Assembly (NCBI RefSeq): GCF_051200825.1
Contig: NZ_CP195158.1
Location: forward strand, 3,286,001 to 3,350,000
Direction of reading: 5' to 3'
DNA: 64,000 bases
DNA from: Formosa sp030427735
GTDB lineage: Bacteria; Bacteroidota; Bacteroidia; Flavobacteriales; Flavobacteriaceae
Part shown: piece after piece, positions 35,097 through 43,924 of the stretch
Layout: the number at the start of each line of letters is the position of its first letter
Position numbering within the stretch: the stretch's first letter is position 1
Notes under the pieces: model-generated
Told to the model about the DNA's origin: nothing
The model's database searches: none
What the model saw: the letters and a program-made list of their open reading frames with translations, nothing else
Position numbers and translations under genes: made by a program

Positions 35097-36929
35097 ATGC
35101 TAAAAGGAATAGACATTTCAATCATTTTAATTTATTTAGTTTCCACCATAATTATAGGCTTAGTATTAAGAAAACGCGCACAGCGCAGTACTGACGATTA
35201 TTTATTAGGTGGCAAATCTATACCGTGGTACATGCTTGGTCTGTCGAACGCTTCGGGAATGTTCGATATTTCTGGAACCATTTGGCTGGTTACCCTTATG
35301 TTTGTTTACGGTATAAAAAGCGCCTGGATTCCTTGGCTGTGGCCAGTTTTTAATCAAATTTTCTTAATGGTTTACCTATCTAAATGGTTAAGACGCTCTA
35401 ACGTTACCACAGGAGCCGAATGGATACAAACGCGTTTTGGGAGCGGAAAAGGCGGTAAACTATCGCATACTATTGTAGTCGTTTTTGCCCTTTTAAGTTG
35501 CCTTGGCTTTTTGGCTTATGGTTTTATAGGTCTTGGGAAATTTGTAGAAATATTTTTGCCTTGGGAAATTGTAAGCAGCTATGTACCTTTTAATGTATCG
35601 GCGCAATACGTTCCTCATTTTTACGGCATCATTTTCACCCTTTTTGCCGTATTCTACTCCCTTTTAGGCGGCATGTCGGGCATTGTTTGGGCAGATGTAC
35701 TACAATTTGCTATCATGACCATTTCGGCTTTGGTAATCGCATACATTGGTTTTAATGCCGTAAGCGAACATAACCTGTTGGTTCCCGAAGGTTGGATGTC
35801 TCCCTTTTTTGGCTGGGAATTACAAATGGACTGGAGCCAGATTATACCTCAAGTAAACAAGAAAATTCAATCAGACGGGTACAGTTTGTTTTCTATTTTC
35901 TTTATGATGATGGTGTTTAAAGGGGTTCTAGTTAGTCTTGCTGGTCCTGCACCGAATTACGATATGCAAAAAATATTATCGACTAAATCGCCTGCTGATG
36001 CTTCAAAAATGAGCGGTTTTGTAAGTGTAGTCTTAATGCCCATACGCTATTTAATGATTGCGGGATTTGCCGCCCTAGCACTGATTTATTACGACAAATT
36101 AGATTTAATAACCGCTACAGGAGCTATTGACTTTGAACTCATTTTACCTTCGGCCATAAAACAATTTGCTCCCGTTGGGTTACTAGGACTTTTATTAGCC
36201 GGCCTGCTTGCTGCATTCATGTCTACTTTTGCAGGCACCTTAAACGCTGCACAAGCTTACCTTATTAACGATATTTATTTAAAATACAGTACGACTAACG
36301 TGACTTCCGGAAAAATCAAACTCATGAATTATGGTTCTGGTATTCTAGTCGTTACCATAAGTATTATTTTAGGATTTTTTGTTGAAGATGTAAACTCTAT
36401 TCTACAATGGCTAGTATCTGCTCTGTTTGGCAGCTATGTCGTAGCCAACGTCTTAAAATGGCACTGGTGGCGTTTTAATGGCCAAGGGTTCTTTTGGGGT
36501 ATGGTTGCTGGTATGATCCCTGCGTTAATACTCCCTGCTATTTTAGATGGCGTTTTAGACCTTTACTACTTTCCCGTATTATTAATAACTTCCATTTTAG
36601 GATGCTTAATAGGTACTTACGCGGCTCCACCAACAGACGAAGCAACCTTAAAATCGTTTTACACCAATGTAAGACCTTGGGGATTTTGGAAACCTATACA
36701 AGATAAATTACAAGCCGAAAATAAAAACCTAAAACCCAACACCCATTTTAAACGCGACATGTTTAATGTTTTTATAGGTATAGTGGCGCAAACTGTTCTT
36801 GTTATCCTGCCCATGTATATTATTTTCCAACAGGTTGAGCCCATTTATATTTCTTTAGTGCTCTTAGTAATTTGTATAATACTATTAAAAAAATATTGGT
36901 GGAACACTCTAGACACGCCATTAGATTAA
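35097..36929 (+). CDS. Sodium:solute symporter family protein
   Basis: 610 residues with about 13-14 membrane spans. The SSS-family fold is visible from TM1 (ISIILIYLVSTIIIGLVL), with the TDDYLLGGKSIPWYMLGLSNASG motif, YSLLGGMSGIVWADVLQF and LLLAGLLAAFMSTFAGTLNAAQAYLINDIY containing the sodium-site serine/threonine region. It should cotransport a solute with Na+; sugar or a related organic solute is likely but not decided. The C-terminal extension (about 520-610) includes two further spans. It is monocistronic, flanked by 235 bp upstream without a recognised gene. Confidence 0.9.
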   Translation: MLKGIDISIILIYLVSTIIIGLVLRKRAQRSTDDYLLGGKSIPWYMLGLSNASGMFDISGTIWLVTLMFVYGIKSAWIPWLWPVFNQIFLMVYLSKWLRRSNVTTGAEWIQTRFGSGKGGKLSHTIVVVFALLSCLGFLAYGFIGLGKFVEIFLPWEIVSSYVPFNVSAQYVPHFYGIIFTLFAVFYSLLGGMSGIVWADVLQFAIMTISALVIAYIGFNAVSEHNLLVPEGWMSPFFGWELQMDWSQIIPQVNKKIQSDGYSLFSIFFMMMVFKGVLVSLAGPAPNYDMQKILSTKSPADASKMSGFVSVVLMPIRYLMIAGFAALALIYYDKLDLITATGAIDFELILPSAIKQFAPVGLLGLLLAGLLAAFMSTFAGTLNAAQAYLINDIYLKYSTTNVTSGKIKLMNYGSGILVVTISIILGFFVEDVNSILQWLVSALFGSYVVANVLKWHWWRFNGQGFFWGMVAGMIPALILPAILDGVLDLYYFPVLLITSILGCLIGTYAAPPTDEATLKSFYTNVRPWGFWKPIQDKLQAENKNLKPNTHFKRDMFNVFIGIVAQTVLVILPMYIIFQQVEPIYISLVLLVICIILLKKYWWNTLDTPLD

Positions 36930-37010
36930 TCTAATATTCTACTATCAAATAGCTGAATAATTAAGTGCTTCTAATAAAAAGTCGTGAGACTGTTTAAAAC
37001 AGTATTAGTT

Positions 37011-38000
37011 TTACGAGTTTAGAACGGTTTCTATTTGCTCTAATTCGCTGTCTGAAAATTTCAAATTATCTAGTGCATCCAAATTATCTAAAAGCTGTTC
37101 TACACGACTTACACCCACTAAAACCGAGGTTACACGCTCGTCTTTCAACAACCATGCAACGGCCATTTGCGCCAAGCTCTGATTGCGATTATGAGCAATT
37201 TCATGCAATTTCTTCACTTTATTTATAACCGCTTCGGTAACAGTATCTTTTTGTAAAAACCCTGTAGATTTGGCCGCTCTAGAATCTTCTGGAATCCCCT
37301 TCAAATACTTATTGGTTAACAAGCCTTGTGCCAAGGGTGAAAATACAATAGAGCCAATCCCCTCCTCGCCTAACACATCCAACAGGCCATCTTCCACCGA
37401 ACGATCGAACATGCTGTAACGTGGCTGATGAATTAAACACGCTGTCCCTAATGCTTTTAATATTTTTGAAGCTTTTAAAGTATCTTCAGCCGAATAATTA
37501 GACAAGCCCACATACAAGGCTTTTCCTTGACGTACAATTAAATCCAGAGCAGCCATACTTTCCTCCAAAGGTGTATTGGGATCTGGCCGATGATGGTAAA
37601 AAATATCGACATAGTCCAAGCCCATACGTTTTAAACTCTGATCCAGACTGGAAACCAAATATTTTTTAGAACCCCAATCGCCATAAGGTCCTGGCCACAT
37701 CGTATAACCTGCTTTTGTGGAAATAATGAGTTCGTCGCGATACGGTAAAAAACTATCTTTTAAAATACGGCCAAAATTGGTTTCGGCACTACCTGGTGGC
37801 GGTCCGTAATTGTTCGCTAAATCGAAATGGGTAATCCCATTATCAAAAGCCGTATGTAGCATCTTCTTGCCGTTTTCCAAAACATCGACATCGCCGAAAT
37901 TATGCCACAATCCAATAGAAATTGGCGGTAACATGAGGCCACTTTTTCCACAGCGGCGATATGGCAAGGTTTCGTATCTGGTATCTTTTGCTTGGTACAT
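37011..38000 (-). CDS. Aldo/keto reductase (YghZ-like)
   Basis: 329 residues from the ATG at 37998-38000 (MYQAKDTRY); an ATG three codons upstream (38009) is possible. It has the TIM-barrel AKR fold with the full tetrad: D in HFDLANNYG, Y in the same motif, K in IISTKAGY, and H in FYHHRPDPNTPLEESM. The N-terminal YRRCGKSGLMLPPISIGLW and the insertion MWPGPYGDWGSKKYL identify the YghZ / L-glyceraldehyde-3-phosphate reductase group, which reduces methylglyoxal and small aldehydes with NADPH. It is cytoplasmic and monocistronic. Confidence 0.92.
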   Translation of the reverse strand: MYQAKDTRYETLPYRRCGKSGLMLPPISIGLWHNFGDVDVLENGKKMLHTAFDNGITHFDLANNYGPPPGSAETNFGRILKDSFLPYRDELIISTKAGYTMWPGPYGDWGSKKYLVSSLDQSLKRMGLDYVDIFYHHRPDPNTPLEESMAALDLIVRQGKALYVGLSNYSAEDTLKASKILKALGTACLIHQPRYSMFDRSVEDGLLDVLGEEGIGSIVFSPLAQGLLTNKYLKGIPEDSRAAKSTGFLQKDTVTEAVINKVKKLHEIAHNRNQSLAQMAVAWLLKDERVTSVLVGVSRVEQLLDNLDALDNLKFSDSELEQIETVLNS

Positions 38001-38130
38001 AATTGTCATTTAAACCATTAGTTTTTCAAAAATAGGTAATATCGAATTCTAAAAAAAAGAAGCTTTACTTTAAAATACATGAATAATTGTTATTAAGTAT
38101 TTCTAACTCCTATATTTCAAAAACTGACTA

Positions 38131-38184
38131 TAGCCACGAATTCACGAATATCTTAAAGTTTTTTTATTCGTGAATTTGTGGCTA
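38131..38184. repeat. Inverted repeat, GCCAC/GTGGC family, copy 1
   Basis: TAGCCACGAATTCACGAATA (38131-38150) pairs with TATTCGTGAATTTGTGGCTA (38165-38184) with one mismatch and a 14-nt spacer. A related element is at 62865-62923. It lies 35 nt downstream of the PBP gene stop. A dispersed repeat is inferred from two copies in one window. Confidence 0.75.
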
Positions 38185-38218
38185 AATATATTTGTTGCAA
38201 ACAATAACTTATTTAGTA

Positions 38219-40468
38219 TTACTCACCAAAAGCTTTCTTTTTTTGTTTCTTCTTAAATAAACGCTTAAAGAAACCATCGCGTTTATCTGGATTACAATCC
38301 AAAGCTTCAAGCACCTCGTTGGAAGGCGTTTCGAAAGTCGCTTGCGTTATGGTTTTATATTCTGAATTTCTATTCAATTTCAACAAAAAATTAGCTACAA
38401 TAGGTAAAGCTGAATTAGCTCCCTGACCAATACCGGTACTACTAAACCCGATGTTGTAGTTATCGTTTCCAACCCAAGACCCCATTACCAAATTGGGAGT
38501 AACCCCCATAAACCAGCCGTCTTTATTATCTTGCGTCGTTCCCGTTTTACCAGTCAAATCGTTTTTTAAACCATAAGTTGAACGCAGGCGTTTGGCCGTG
38601 CCTTCATCTACAGTCGCTTGCATAAACGCGAGCATGGTTTGCCGGGTAGCATCGCTAAAGGCCGGTTTTAATGCTTTTGAATTTTGATGCTGATAAAGCA
38701 CTTTACCGTCTTTATCTTCAATTTTTTCAATAAAATATGGCGTAACCGCGACACTGTTATTCACGTAACTGGTATAAGCAGCTGTTAATTCTAAAAGTGA
38801 TAATTCAGCGGTTCCCAAAGCTAAAGACGGTACTTCTGGTAATGCTGAATTTATGCCCATTTTTTTCGCTTGTGAGATTACAGATTCGATCCCGACTTGC
38901 TCGAGTACTTTAACCGCAATGGTATTTACCGAATGACTTAAGGCTTTTTCTAACGAATAATTCATGTGCGGATCGTCCTCATCCGACGATGCATTAGAAG
39001 GTGTCCAAGCTTTTTCTCCTGTATACGTTACTTCCCGAAGCGAAAAATAGGTACACGGATCCATACCAGACTCCAAAGCAGCTGTATACACAAACGGCTT
39101 AAAAGTCGATCCCACCTGTCGTTTACTCGTTAGTACGTGGTCGTATTTAAAATGTTCGAAATTAATACCGCCCACATAGGATTTTACAGCTCCCGAGTGC
39201 GGATTAACAGCCACAAACCCCGTGTTTAAAAACTTCAAATAATGCTTTAAGCTATCTATTGTTGAAGCCATAACAATGGTATCCCCTTCGTAGGAAAATA
39301 ACGGGCGTTTTGTTTTCCGTTGTAAAGAATCTAAAATTTGACCGTCCGATAATTTTTGAGACCTTAACTGTTTGTATTGCGGAAGGTTTTTAACCAATTC
39401 GTCAATTAAGGTTTTGTTTTTTAGCCAAGGTGCGTTATTGCCATAAGCTGCTTCAAATTGGCGTTGCAAAACTTTCATGTGCTTGTTCATGCCTGCTTCT
39501 GCATATTCCTGCATGGTGTAATCTAACGTGGTGGTAATGCTTAAACCATCTTTATACAAATTATAAGTCGTACCGTCTGCACGATTTACACTATCTAAAA
39601 TTTTTAAAACCTGCTGTCTAACCTGTTCCCTAAAATATGGCGCTAAACCCTCGTTGTAAGTGAATTTATGATAATCGATTTCCAGCGGCTGATTGCTTAA
39701 TTGCAAACGTTCGTTTTCTTCTAAATAACCGTATTTCACCATTTGCTGAAACACCACATCGCGACGTAACTGACTCCTTTCGGGGAATAACCGCGGATTG
39801 TAACTATGGTTAGCTTTTAAAGTCCCCACCAAAGTAGCAGCTTGCGATAGCGACAAGTTTTTGGTGCTGGTATTAAAAAAACGCTGGGCTGCACTTTCAA
39901 TGCCGAAGGTGTTTTCGCTAAACGGCACGGTGTTTAAATACAAAGCAATAATATCGTTTTTACTATACACCGCTTCTATACGGCGCGCCACAATCATTTC
40001 CTTTATCTTATTAATGGGCATAGATAAAAATCCGTAGGATTTGCGCCCAAATAGATTTTTTGCCAACTGTTGGGTTATGGTACTTCCGCCTCCAGCCGAA
40101 TTATCCTGAAGCAACAAACTTTTAAAAAACACCCGTATAAAACTTTGATAATCGATACCATCGTGTTCGTAAAATCGGGCATCTTCGGTAGCGACTAAAC
40201 CATTAACTAAATAGTTTGGTAAGTCGTTAAAAGCTATAATCTGCCTATCGAACACAAAATATTTCCCAATAAGTTCCTGATTATGATCTAAAACCACACT
40301 GGCTTCGGCTTGTTTTAAATCGGATAAAGCTTGTCGGGTAGGAAGCTTTCCCCAAAGACCTATATAAATACTAGCAACAAACAGCCCAAATAACACAATA
40401 CCCAAACCTAAGAGCTTGAAGACTACAAAACCCCAATGCTTTTTTTTACTGATTTTTTTCTTTTTCAA
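38219..40468 (-). CDS. Class A penicillin-binding protein (transglycosylase/transpeptidase)
   Basis: 749 residues. It polymerises and cross-links peptidoglycan. A basic cytoplasmic tail and one membrane anchor (about 12-38) are followed by a GT51 glycosyltransferase domain with catalytic E95 (ATEDARFYEHDGID) and GGSTITQQLAKNLFG (127-141). The transpeptidase has serine S454 with K457 (STFK), SVN (513-515) and KTGTT (641-645). All catalytic residues are present. The C-terminal basic tail (KRLFKKKQKKKAFGE) is unusually lysine-rich. It is a PBP1A/PBP1C-like bifunctional enzyme, and the PBP1A/mrcA type is favoured. A repeat lies downstream; the gene stands alone. Confidence 0.95.
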   Translation of the reverse strand: MKKKKISKKKHWGFVVFKLLGLGIVLFGLFVASIYIGLWGKLPTRQALSDLKQAEASVVLDHNQELIGKYFVFDRQIIAFNDLPNYLVNGLVATEDARFYEHDGIDYQSFIRVFFKSLLLQDNSAGGGSTITQQLAKNLFGRKSYGFLSMPINKIKEMIVARRIEAVYSKNDIIALYLNTVPFSENTFGIESAAQRFFNTSTKNLSLSQAATLVGTLKANHSYNPRLFPERSQLRRDVVFQQMVKYGYLEENERLQLSNQPLEIDYHKFTYNEGLAPYFREQVRQQVLKILDSVNRADGTTYNLYKDGLSITTTLDYTMQEYAEAGMNKHMKVLQRQFEAAYGNNAPWLKNKTLIDELVKNLPQYKQLRSQKLSDGQILDSLQRKTKRPLFSYEGDTIVMASTIDSLKHYLKFLNTGFVAVNPHSGAVKSYVGGINFEHFKYDHVLTSKRQVGSTFKPFVYTAALESGMDPCTYFSLREVTYTGEKAWTPSNASSDEDDPHMNYSLEKALSHSVNTIAVKVLEQVGIESVISQAKKMGINSALPEVPSLALGTAELSLLELTAAYTSYVNNSVAVTPYFIEKIEDKDGKVLYQHQNSKALKPAFSDATRQTMLAFMQATVDEGTAKRLRSTYGLKNDLTGKTGTTQDNKDGWFMGVTPNLVMGSWVGNDNYNIGFSSTGIGQGANSALPIVANFLLKLNRNSEYKTITQATFETPSNEVLEALDCNPDKRDGFFKRLFKKKQKKKAFGE

Positions 40469-40707
40469 TCTGATGAGTTATAATTTACAGCGTAAAACTA
40501 TTGAAATATTTCAATTAAAAACAAAAGCTTCACAAAGGGTTAACGTAAAACCCAAAACTAATGTTGCCTTTGTTTAACGATCTTAGAAGTCACACATCTT
40601 TTTTATGCTTCACCACAAACCAACAAAGCATTTAAAAAACAAATAAACACGTGTTTACACGCAACCTTTTTAGGTTCCGTGCATCTTAATAAAAAACCAA
40701 TCTAACC

Positions 40708-41100
40708 ATGAAATACAACTTCATTTTTACACTAGCTGCTGCATTACTTTTAAATTGCTCTAATACCGACGACGATAGTACTTTCACAAGTATTCAAGGC
40801 CAATGGCAATGGGAACATTCATCTAGCGGTTTTACTGGTGAGAATTTAACACCCGAAAACACAGGTGAGCAACGAAGACTTATTATTACAACCGACTCTA
40901 TAAAGACCTATGTTAACCAAACACTTTCGTATAAAAGCGCTTACAGTATAGCAAAAAAGACTTCGGTGTTATACAACGATACCAGAACCATGATCATTGA
41001 TGATAACGGTTCAAAAAGCATTATTACTCTCGAAACTAACAACCTAAAACTTACTCACGATTGCTTCGATTGTTTTACAGATGTGTACGTGAGGGAGTAA
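40708..41100 (+). CDS. Lipocalin-like putative lipoprotein
   Basis: 130 residues. A short signal peptide ends in LLLNC (C17), a good lipobox, so the mature protein is a membrane-anchored lipoprotein. The body reads as a small eight-stranded lipocalin-like barrel, beginning IQGQWQWEHSSSGF and ending DCFDCFTDVYVRE, a shape common in small Bacteroidota lipoproteins. The ligand is unknown. It is monocistronic, with 239 bp of AT-rich sequence upstream in which no gene was recognised, and a terminator downstream shared with tRNA-Leu. Confidence 0.78.
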   Translation: MKYNFIFTLAAALLLNCSNTDDDSTFTSIQGQWQWEHSSSGFTGENLTPENTGEQRRLIITTDSIKTYVNQTLSYKSAYSIAKKTSVLYNDTRTMIIDDNGSKSIITLETNNLKLTHDCFDCFTDVYVRE

Positions 41101-41119
41101 AATTTCAAAAAAATTAAAC

Positions 41120-41151
41120 AAAAAAAGCCGACTTTTTAAAGTCGGCTTTTG
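41120..41151 (-). terminator. Intrinsic terminator of tRNA-Leu
   Basis: AAAAGCCGACTTT / AAAGTCGGCTTTT with a T run on the minus strand. A T run on the plus strand also serves the convergent lipoprotein gene. Confidence 0.88.
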
Positions 41152-41158
41152 CTTATCG

Positions 41159-41240
41159 TGCGGGCGGAGAGACTCGAACTCTCACACCTCGCGGCACTAG
41201 ATCCTAAGTCTAGCGTGTCTACCAATTCCACCACGCCCGC
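41159..41240 (-). tRNA. tRNA-Leu (anticodon TAG)
   Basis: 82 nt on the minus strand, acceptor GCGGGCG / CGCCCGC plus discriminator A. The anticodon arm TAGACTTAGGATCTA gives anticodon TAG. A long variable arm (type II) and the T-arm GTTCGAGTC are present. CCA is not encoded. A Bacteroidota promoter lies at 41252-41281. Confidence 0.97.
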
Positions 41241-41251
41241 AATAAGGTTTG

Positions 41252-41281
41252 CAAATATATAAATTACTTTTAATATTCAAA
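41252..41281 (-). promoter_or_regulatory. Bacteroidota-type promoter of tRNA-Leu
   Basis: On the minus strand TTTG (41278-41281), an 18-nt spacer, then TATATTTG (41252-41259). It ends 11 nt before the tRNA 5' end, the same geometry as the tRNA-Tyr promoter. Confidence 0.8.
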
Positions 41282-41312
41282 TACTTCTCCCATAAAAAAT
41301 TAATATCTTTTG

Positions 41313-41320
41313 TATTTTTG
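41313..41320 (+). promoter_or_regulatory. Probable -7 promoter element of the M20 dipeptidase gene
   Basis: TATTTTTG matches TAnnTTTG, 21 nt before the ATG at 41342. The -33 box is not clear. Confidence 0.45.
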
Positions 41321-41341
41321 CGTTAAACACAACTTTTCCAC

Positions 41342-42730
41342 ATGAACAACTTATCCGAATACATAACAAACAACAAAAACAAATTCGTAAACGAGCTTAT
41401 AGAGCTGCTTAAAATTCCGTCTATAAGCGCCGATTCTGCTTATAAAAACGATGTTTTAAAAACTGCCGAAGCTGTAAAAGCCAGATTAGAAGAAGCGGGC
41501 TGCGATTGCGTAGAATTATGCAAAACCGATGGCCACCCCATTGTTTATGGCGAAAAAATTATTGATGCTAAGTTGCCAACCGTTTTAGTATATGGGCATT
41601 ACGACGTGCAACCTGCCGACCCAATAGACTTATGGACCTCTCCGCCTTTCGAACCTGTTATTAAACAAACCGACTTGCACCCAGAAGGAGCCATTTTTGC
41701 TCGTGGTGCTTGCGACGATAAAGGCCAAATGTACATGCACGTTAAAGCTTTGGAGTTTATGACCAGTACCAACCAACTACCTTGCAATGTAAAATTTATG
41801 ATTGAAGGCGAAGAAGAAGTTGGTAGCGTAAACCTAGCAACCTTTGTAAAAAACAATCACGAGAAACTCAAAAACGATGTCATTTTAATTTCCGATACGG
41901 GCATGATAGCCAAAGATGTTCCTTCCATAACCACTGGTTTACGCGGATTGAGCTATGTAGAAGTTGAAGTTACTGGACCAAATCGCGATTTACATTCTGG
42001 ATTATACGGTGGCGCTGTCGCCAATCCTATAAATATCCTTACAAAAATGATAGCTTCGCTTCACGACGAAAACAACCACATTACCATACCCGATTTTTAC
42101 GATAACGTTGAAGACCTATCGCAAGACGAACGCAAACAAATGGCCAAAGCACCATTCGATTTAGAACGCTACAAATCAGCCTTAAAAATACAAGATGTTT
42201 ACGGCGAATCTGGTTATACAACCAACGAACGTAATTCCATTCGCCCTACCCTAGATGTTAACGGAATTTGGGGCGGCTACACCGGCGAAGGCGCAAAAAC
42301 TGTAATTGCCAGCAAAGCCTACGCCAAAATTTCTATGCGTTTGGTACCTAACCAAGACTGGAAAGAAATTACCAAACTATTCCAAACCCATTTCGAAAAC
42401 ATTGCTCCAAAAGCCGTTACCGTTAAAGTAACACCGCACCATGGCGGGCAGGGTTATGTTACGCCAATAGACAGTATTGGGTATCAAGCCGCCTCGAAAG
42501 CTTACGAAGATACGTTTGGAAAGACCCCAATTCCACAGCGCTCTGGGGGCAGTATTCCAATTGTTTCACTTTTCGAACAAGAGTTACAAAGCAAAACTAT
42601 TTTAATGGGCTTTGGCCTAGATAGCGATGCCATACACTCGCCAAACGAACATTTTGGCATTTGGAATTACCTTAAAGGTATAGAAACCATACCTATGTTT
42701 TACAAGCATTTTGCAGCCATGCACAACTAA
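41342..42730 (+). CDS. M20 family dipeptidase
   Basis: 462 residues of the M20 metallopeptidase family, which hydrolyse dipeptides or acyl-amino acids with two zinc ions. The metal ligands are in VYGHYDVQP, RGACDDKGQ, IEGEEEVGS, SDTGMI and the C-terminal PNEHFGI. The lid-domain histidine is in DLHSGLYGG. It has no signal peptide, so it is cytoplasmic. It belongs to the carnosinase-like dipeptidase subgroup by these motifs. It is followed by a REP-like element and then an EamA-type exporter gene. Confidence 0.93.
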   Translation: MNNLSEYITNNKNKFVNELIELLKIPSISADSAYKNDVLKTAEAVKARLEEAGCDCVELCKTDGHPIVYGEKIIDAKLPTVLVYGHYDVQPADPIDLWTSPPFEPVIKQTDLHPEGAIFARGACDDKGQMYMHVKALEFMTSTNQLPCNVKFMIEGEEEVGSVNLATFVKNNHEKLKNDVILISDTGMIAKDVPSITTGLRGLSYVEVEVTGPNRDLHSGLYGGAVANPINILTKMIASLHDENNHITIPDFYDNVEDLSQDERKQMAKAPFDLERYKSALKIQDVYGESGYTTNERNSIRPTLDVNGIWGGYTGEGAKTVIASKAYAKISMRLVPNQDWKEITKLFQTHFENIAPKAVTVKVTPHHGGQGYVTPIDSIGYQAASKAYEDTFGKTPIPQRSGGSIPIVSLFEQELQSKTILMGFGLDSDAIHSPNEHFGIWNYLKGIETIPMFYKHFAAMHN

Positions 42731-42734
42731 TATT

Positions 42735-42850
42735 TGGGTGTTACCATATTTCGCTTTTTTAAGCGAAATATGGTCGCGCTTTCCAATACAATCTTTTGCT
42801 CGATGCAAAAGGATTTCCTTTACAATCGCTAACACAGCTGCGAGATTTAA
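42735..42850. repeat. REP-like palindromic element after the dipeptidase gene
   Basis: GGGTGTT begins 5 nt after the stop. Then a perfect 14-bp hairpin ACCATATTTCGCTT / AAGCGAAATATGGT (42743-42756, 42761-42774), a second hairpin ATCTTTTGC / GCAAAAGGAT (42791-42799, 42805-42814), and a direct repeat TTTCCnnTACAATC (near 42780 and 42814). There is no U tract, so it is not a simple terminator. A related short form is at 52570-52619. Confidence 0.6.
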
Positions 42851-42857
42851 TCCACTC

Positions 42858-43739
42858 ATGAAAGTCAATAATCAGTCCCATTTTTTTCAACTCATATTAG
42901 CCACGTTTTGCATTAGTACCTCTGGAGCTCTGGGGAAATATATCGATTTACCAACGCCTGTTGTTATTTGGTGGCGCGCTATTTTAGCTGCGTTATTATT
43001 ATTTCTATTTTGCAAATACAAAAAATTCAATTTAAAACTTAGCTCTAAAAAAGACTGGACAACAATTATAGCAAGCGCATTACTCTTTTGCGGACATTGG
43101 ATTTTCTATTTCTACGCCCTAAAATTATCTAATGTTGCTATAGGCATGTTAGCTTTATTTACTTATCCTATTTTCTCTGCCTTACTAGAACCGCTACTTT
43201 TAAAAACAAAATTTGATGTTACCTATCTCTTTTTAGGCATATTAGTGCTTTTAGGCATTTATACTTTAGCTCCCGAATTCAATCTAGAAAGTGCTTATAC
43301 ACAAGGCATATTATTTGGCATTGCTTCGGCCATTTGTTTGGCATTGCGCAACATCTTATCTAAAAAACTAATTGCCAGCTACAACGCCTCGGCCATCATG
43401 CTCTATCAAATTAGCATTATAGCCATTATACTTGCTCCAACATTATTTTTTATGGACACTTCGGCCATTAAAACCGAATTTCCCTATGTAATAATTCTAG
43501 CTCTTATTACCACAGCTATCGGCCATACTTTACTGGTAAGTAGTTTAAAGTATTTTTCGGTAAGCACGGCAAGTATCATTAATAGTATTCAACCTATTTT
43601 TGGTATTATAATCGCATATTTGTTTTTAAACGAAATTCCTGCTAACAAAACACTTCTAGGCGGCTGTATTATATTATTTACTGTTGTTTTTGAAAGTTTC
43701 AGGGCTCAAAAAAAAGCCAAACTTAAATCTGCTTCTTAG
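42858..43739 (+). CDS. EamA family (DMT superfamily) transporter
   Basis: 293 residues from the ATG at 42858 (MKVNNQSHFF). The longer frame from 42711 runs through the repeat element and is not credible. Ten membrane spans form two EamA repeats. The first contains TPVVIWWRAILAALLLFLF and SNVAIGMLALFTYPIFSALL. The second contains YFSVSTASIINSIQPIFGII. Members export amino acids, metabolites or drugs across the inner membrane; the substrate is unknown. It has no obvious operon partner. Confidence 0.9.
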   Translation: MKVNNQSHFFQLILATFCISTSGALGKYIDLPTPVVIWWRAILAALLLFLFCKYKKFNLKLSSKKDWTTIIASALLFCGHWIFYFYALKLSNVAIGMLALFTYPIFSALLEPLLLKTKFDVTYLFLGILVLLGIYTLAPEFNLESAYTQGILFGIASAICLALRNILSKKLIASYNASAIMLYQISIIAIILAPTLFFMDTSAIKTEFPYVIILALITTAIGHTLLVSSLKYFSVSTASIINSIQPIFGIIIAYLFLNEIPANKTLLGGCIILFTVVFESFRAQKKAKLKSAS

Positions 43740-43924
43740 TAATTTATTTTGTCATCATTTTACAAACATCTCGTTAAACCCCACAAAACGAGAATACCAC
43801 TTACTGTTTAAACCTTGACAAAAACATCACAATTTCAGTATAAAAACCACTTATTTCGCTTCAATTATGTAACATTTAACATAAAACGACGTTCTTATAG
43901 TAATCATCAATCAAATCAATCGTT

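Noticed and set aside
36989..37003. Near-palindrome ACTGTTT/AAAACAGT as terminator of the symporter gene
   Set aside because: No loop and no T run; one-base mismatch. It overlaps the approach to the convergent stop but is too weak to call.
42711..42857. N-terminal extension of the EamA transporter
   Set aside because: The extra 49 residues translate the REP-like element; the ATG at 42858 gives the normal family start.
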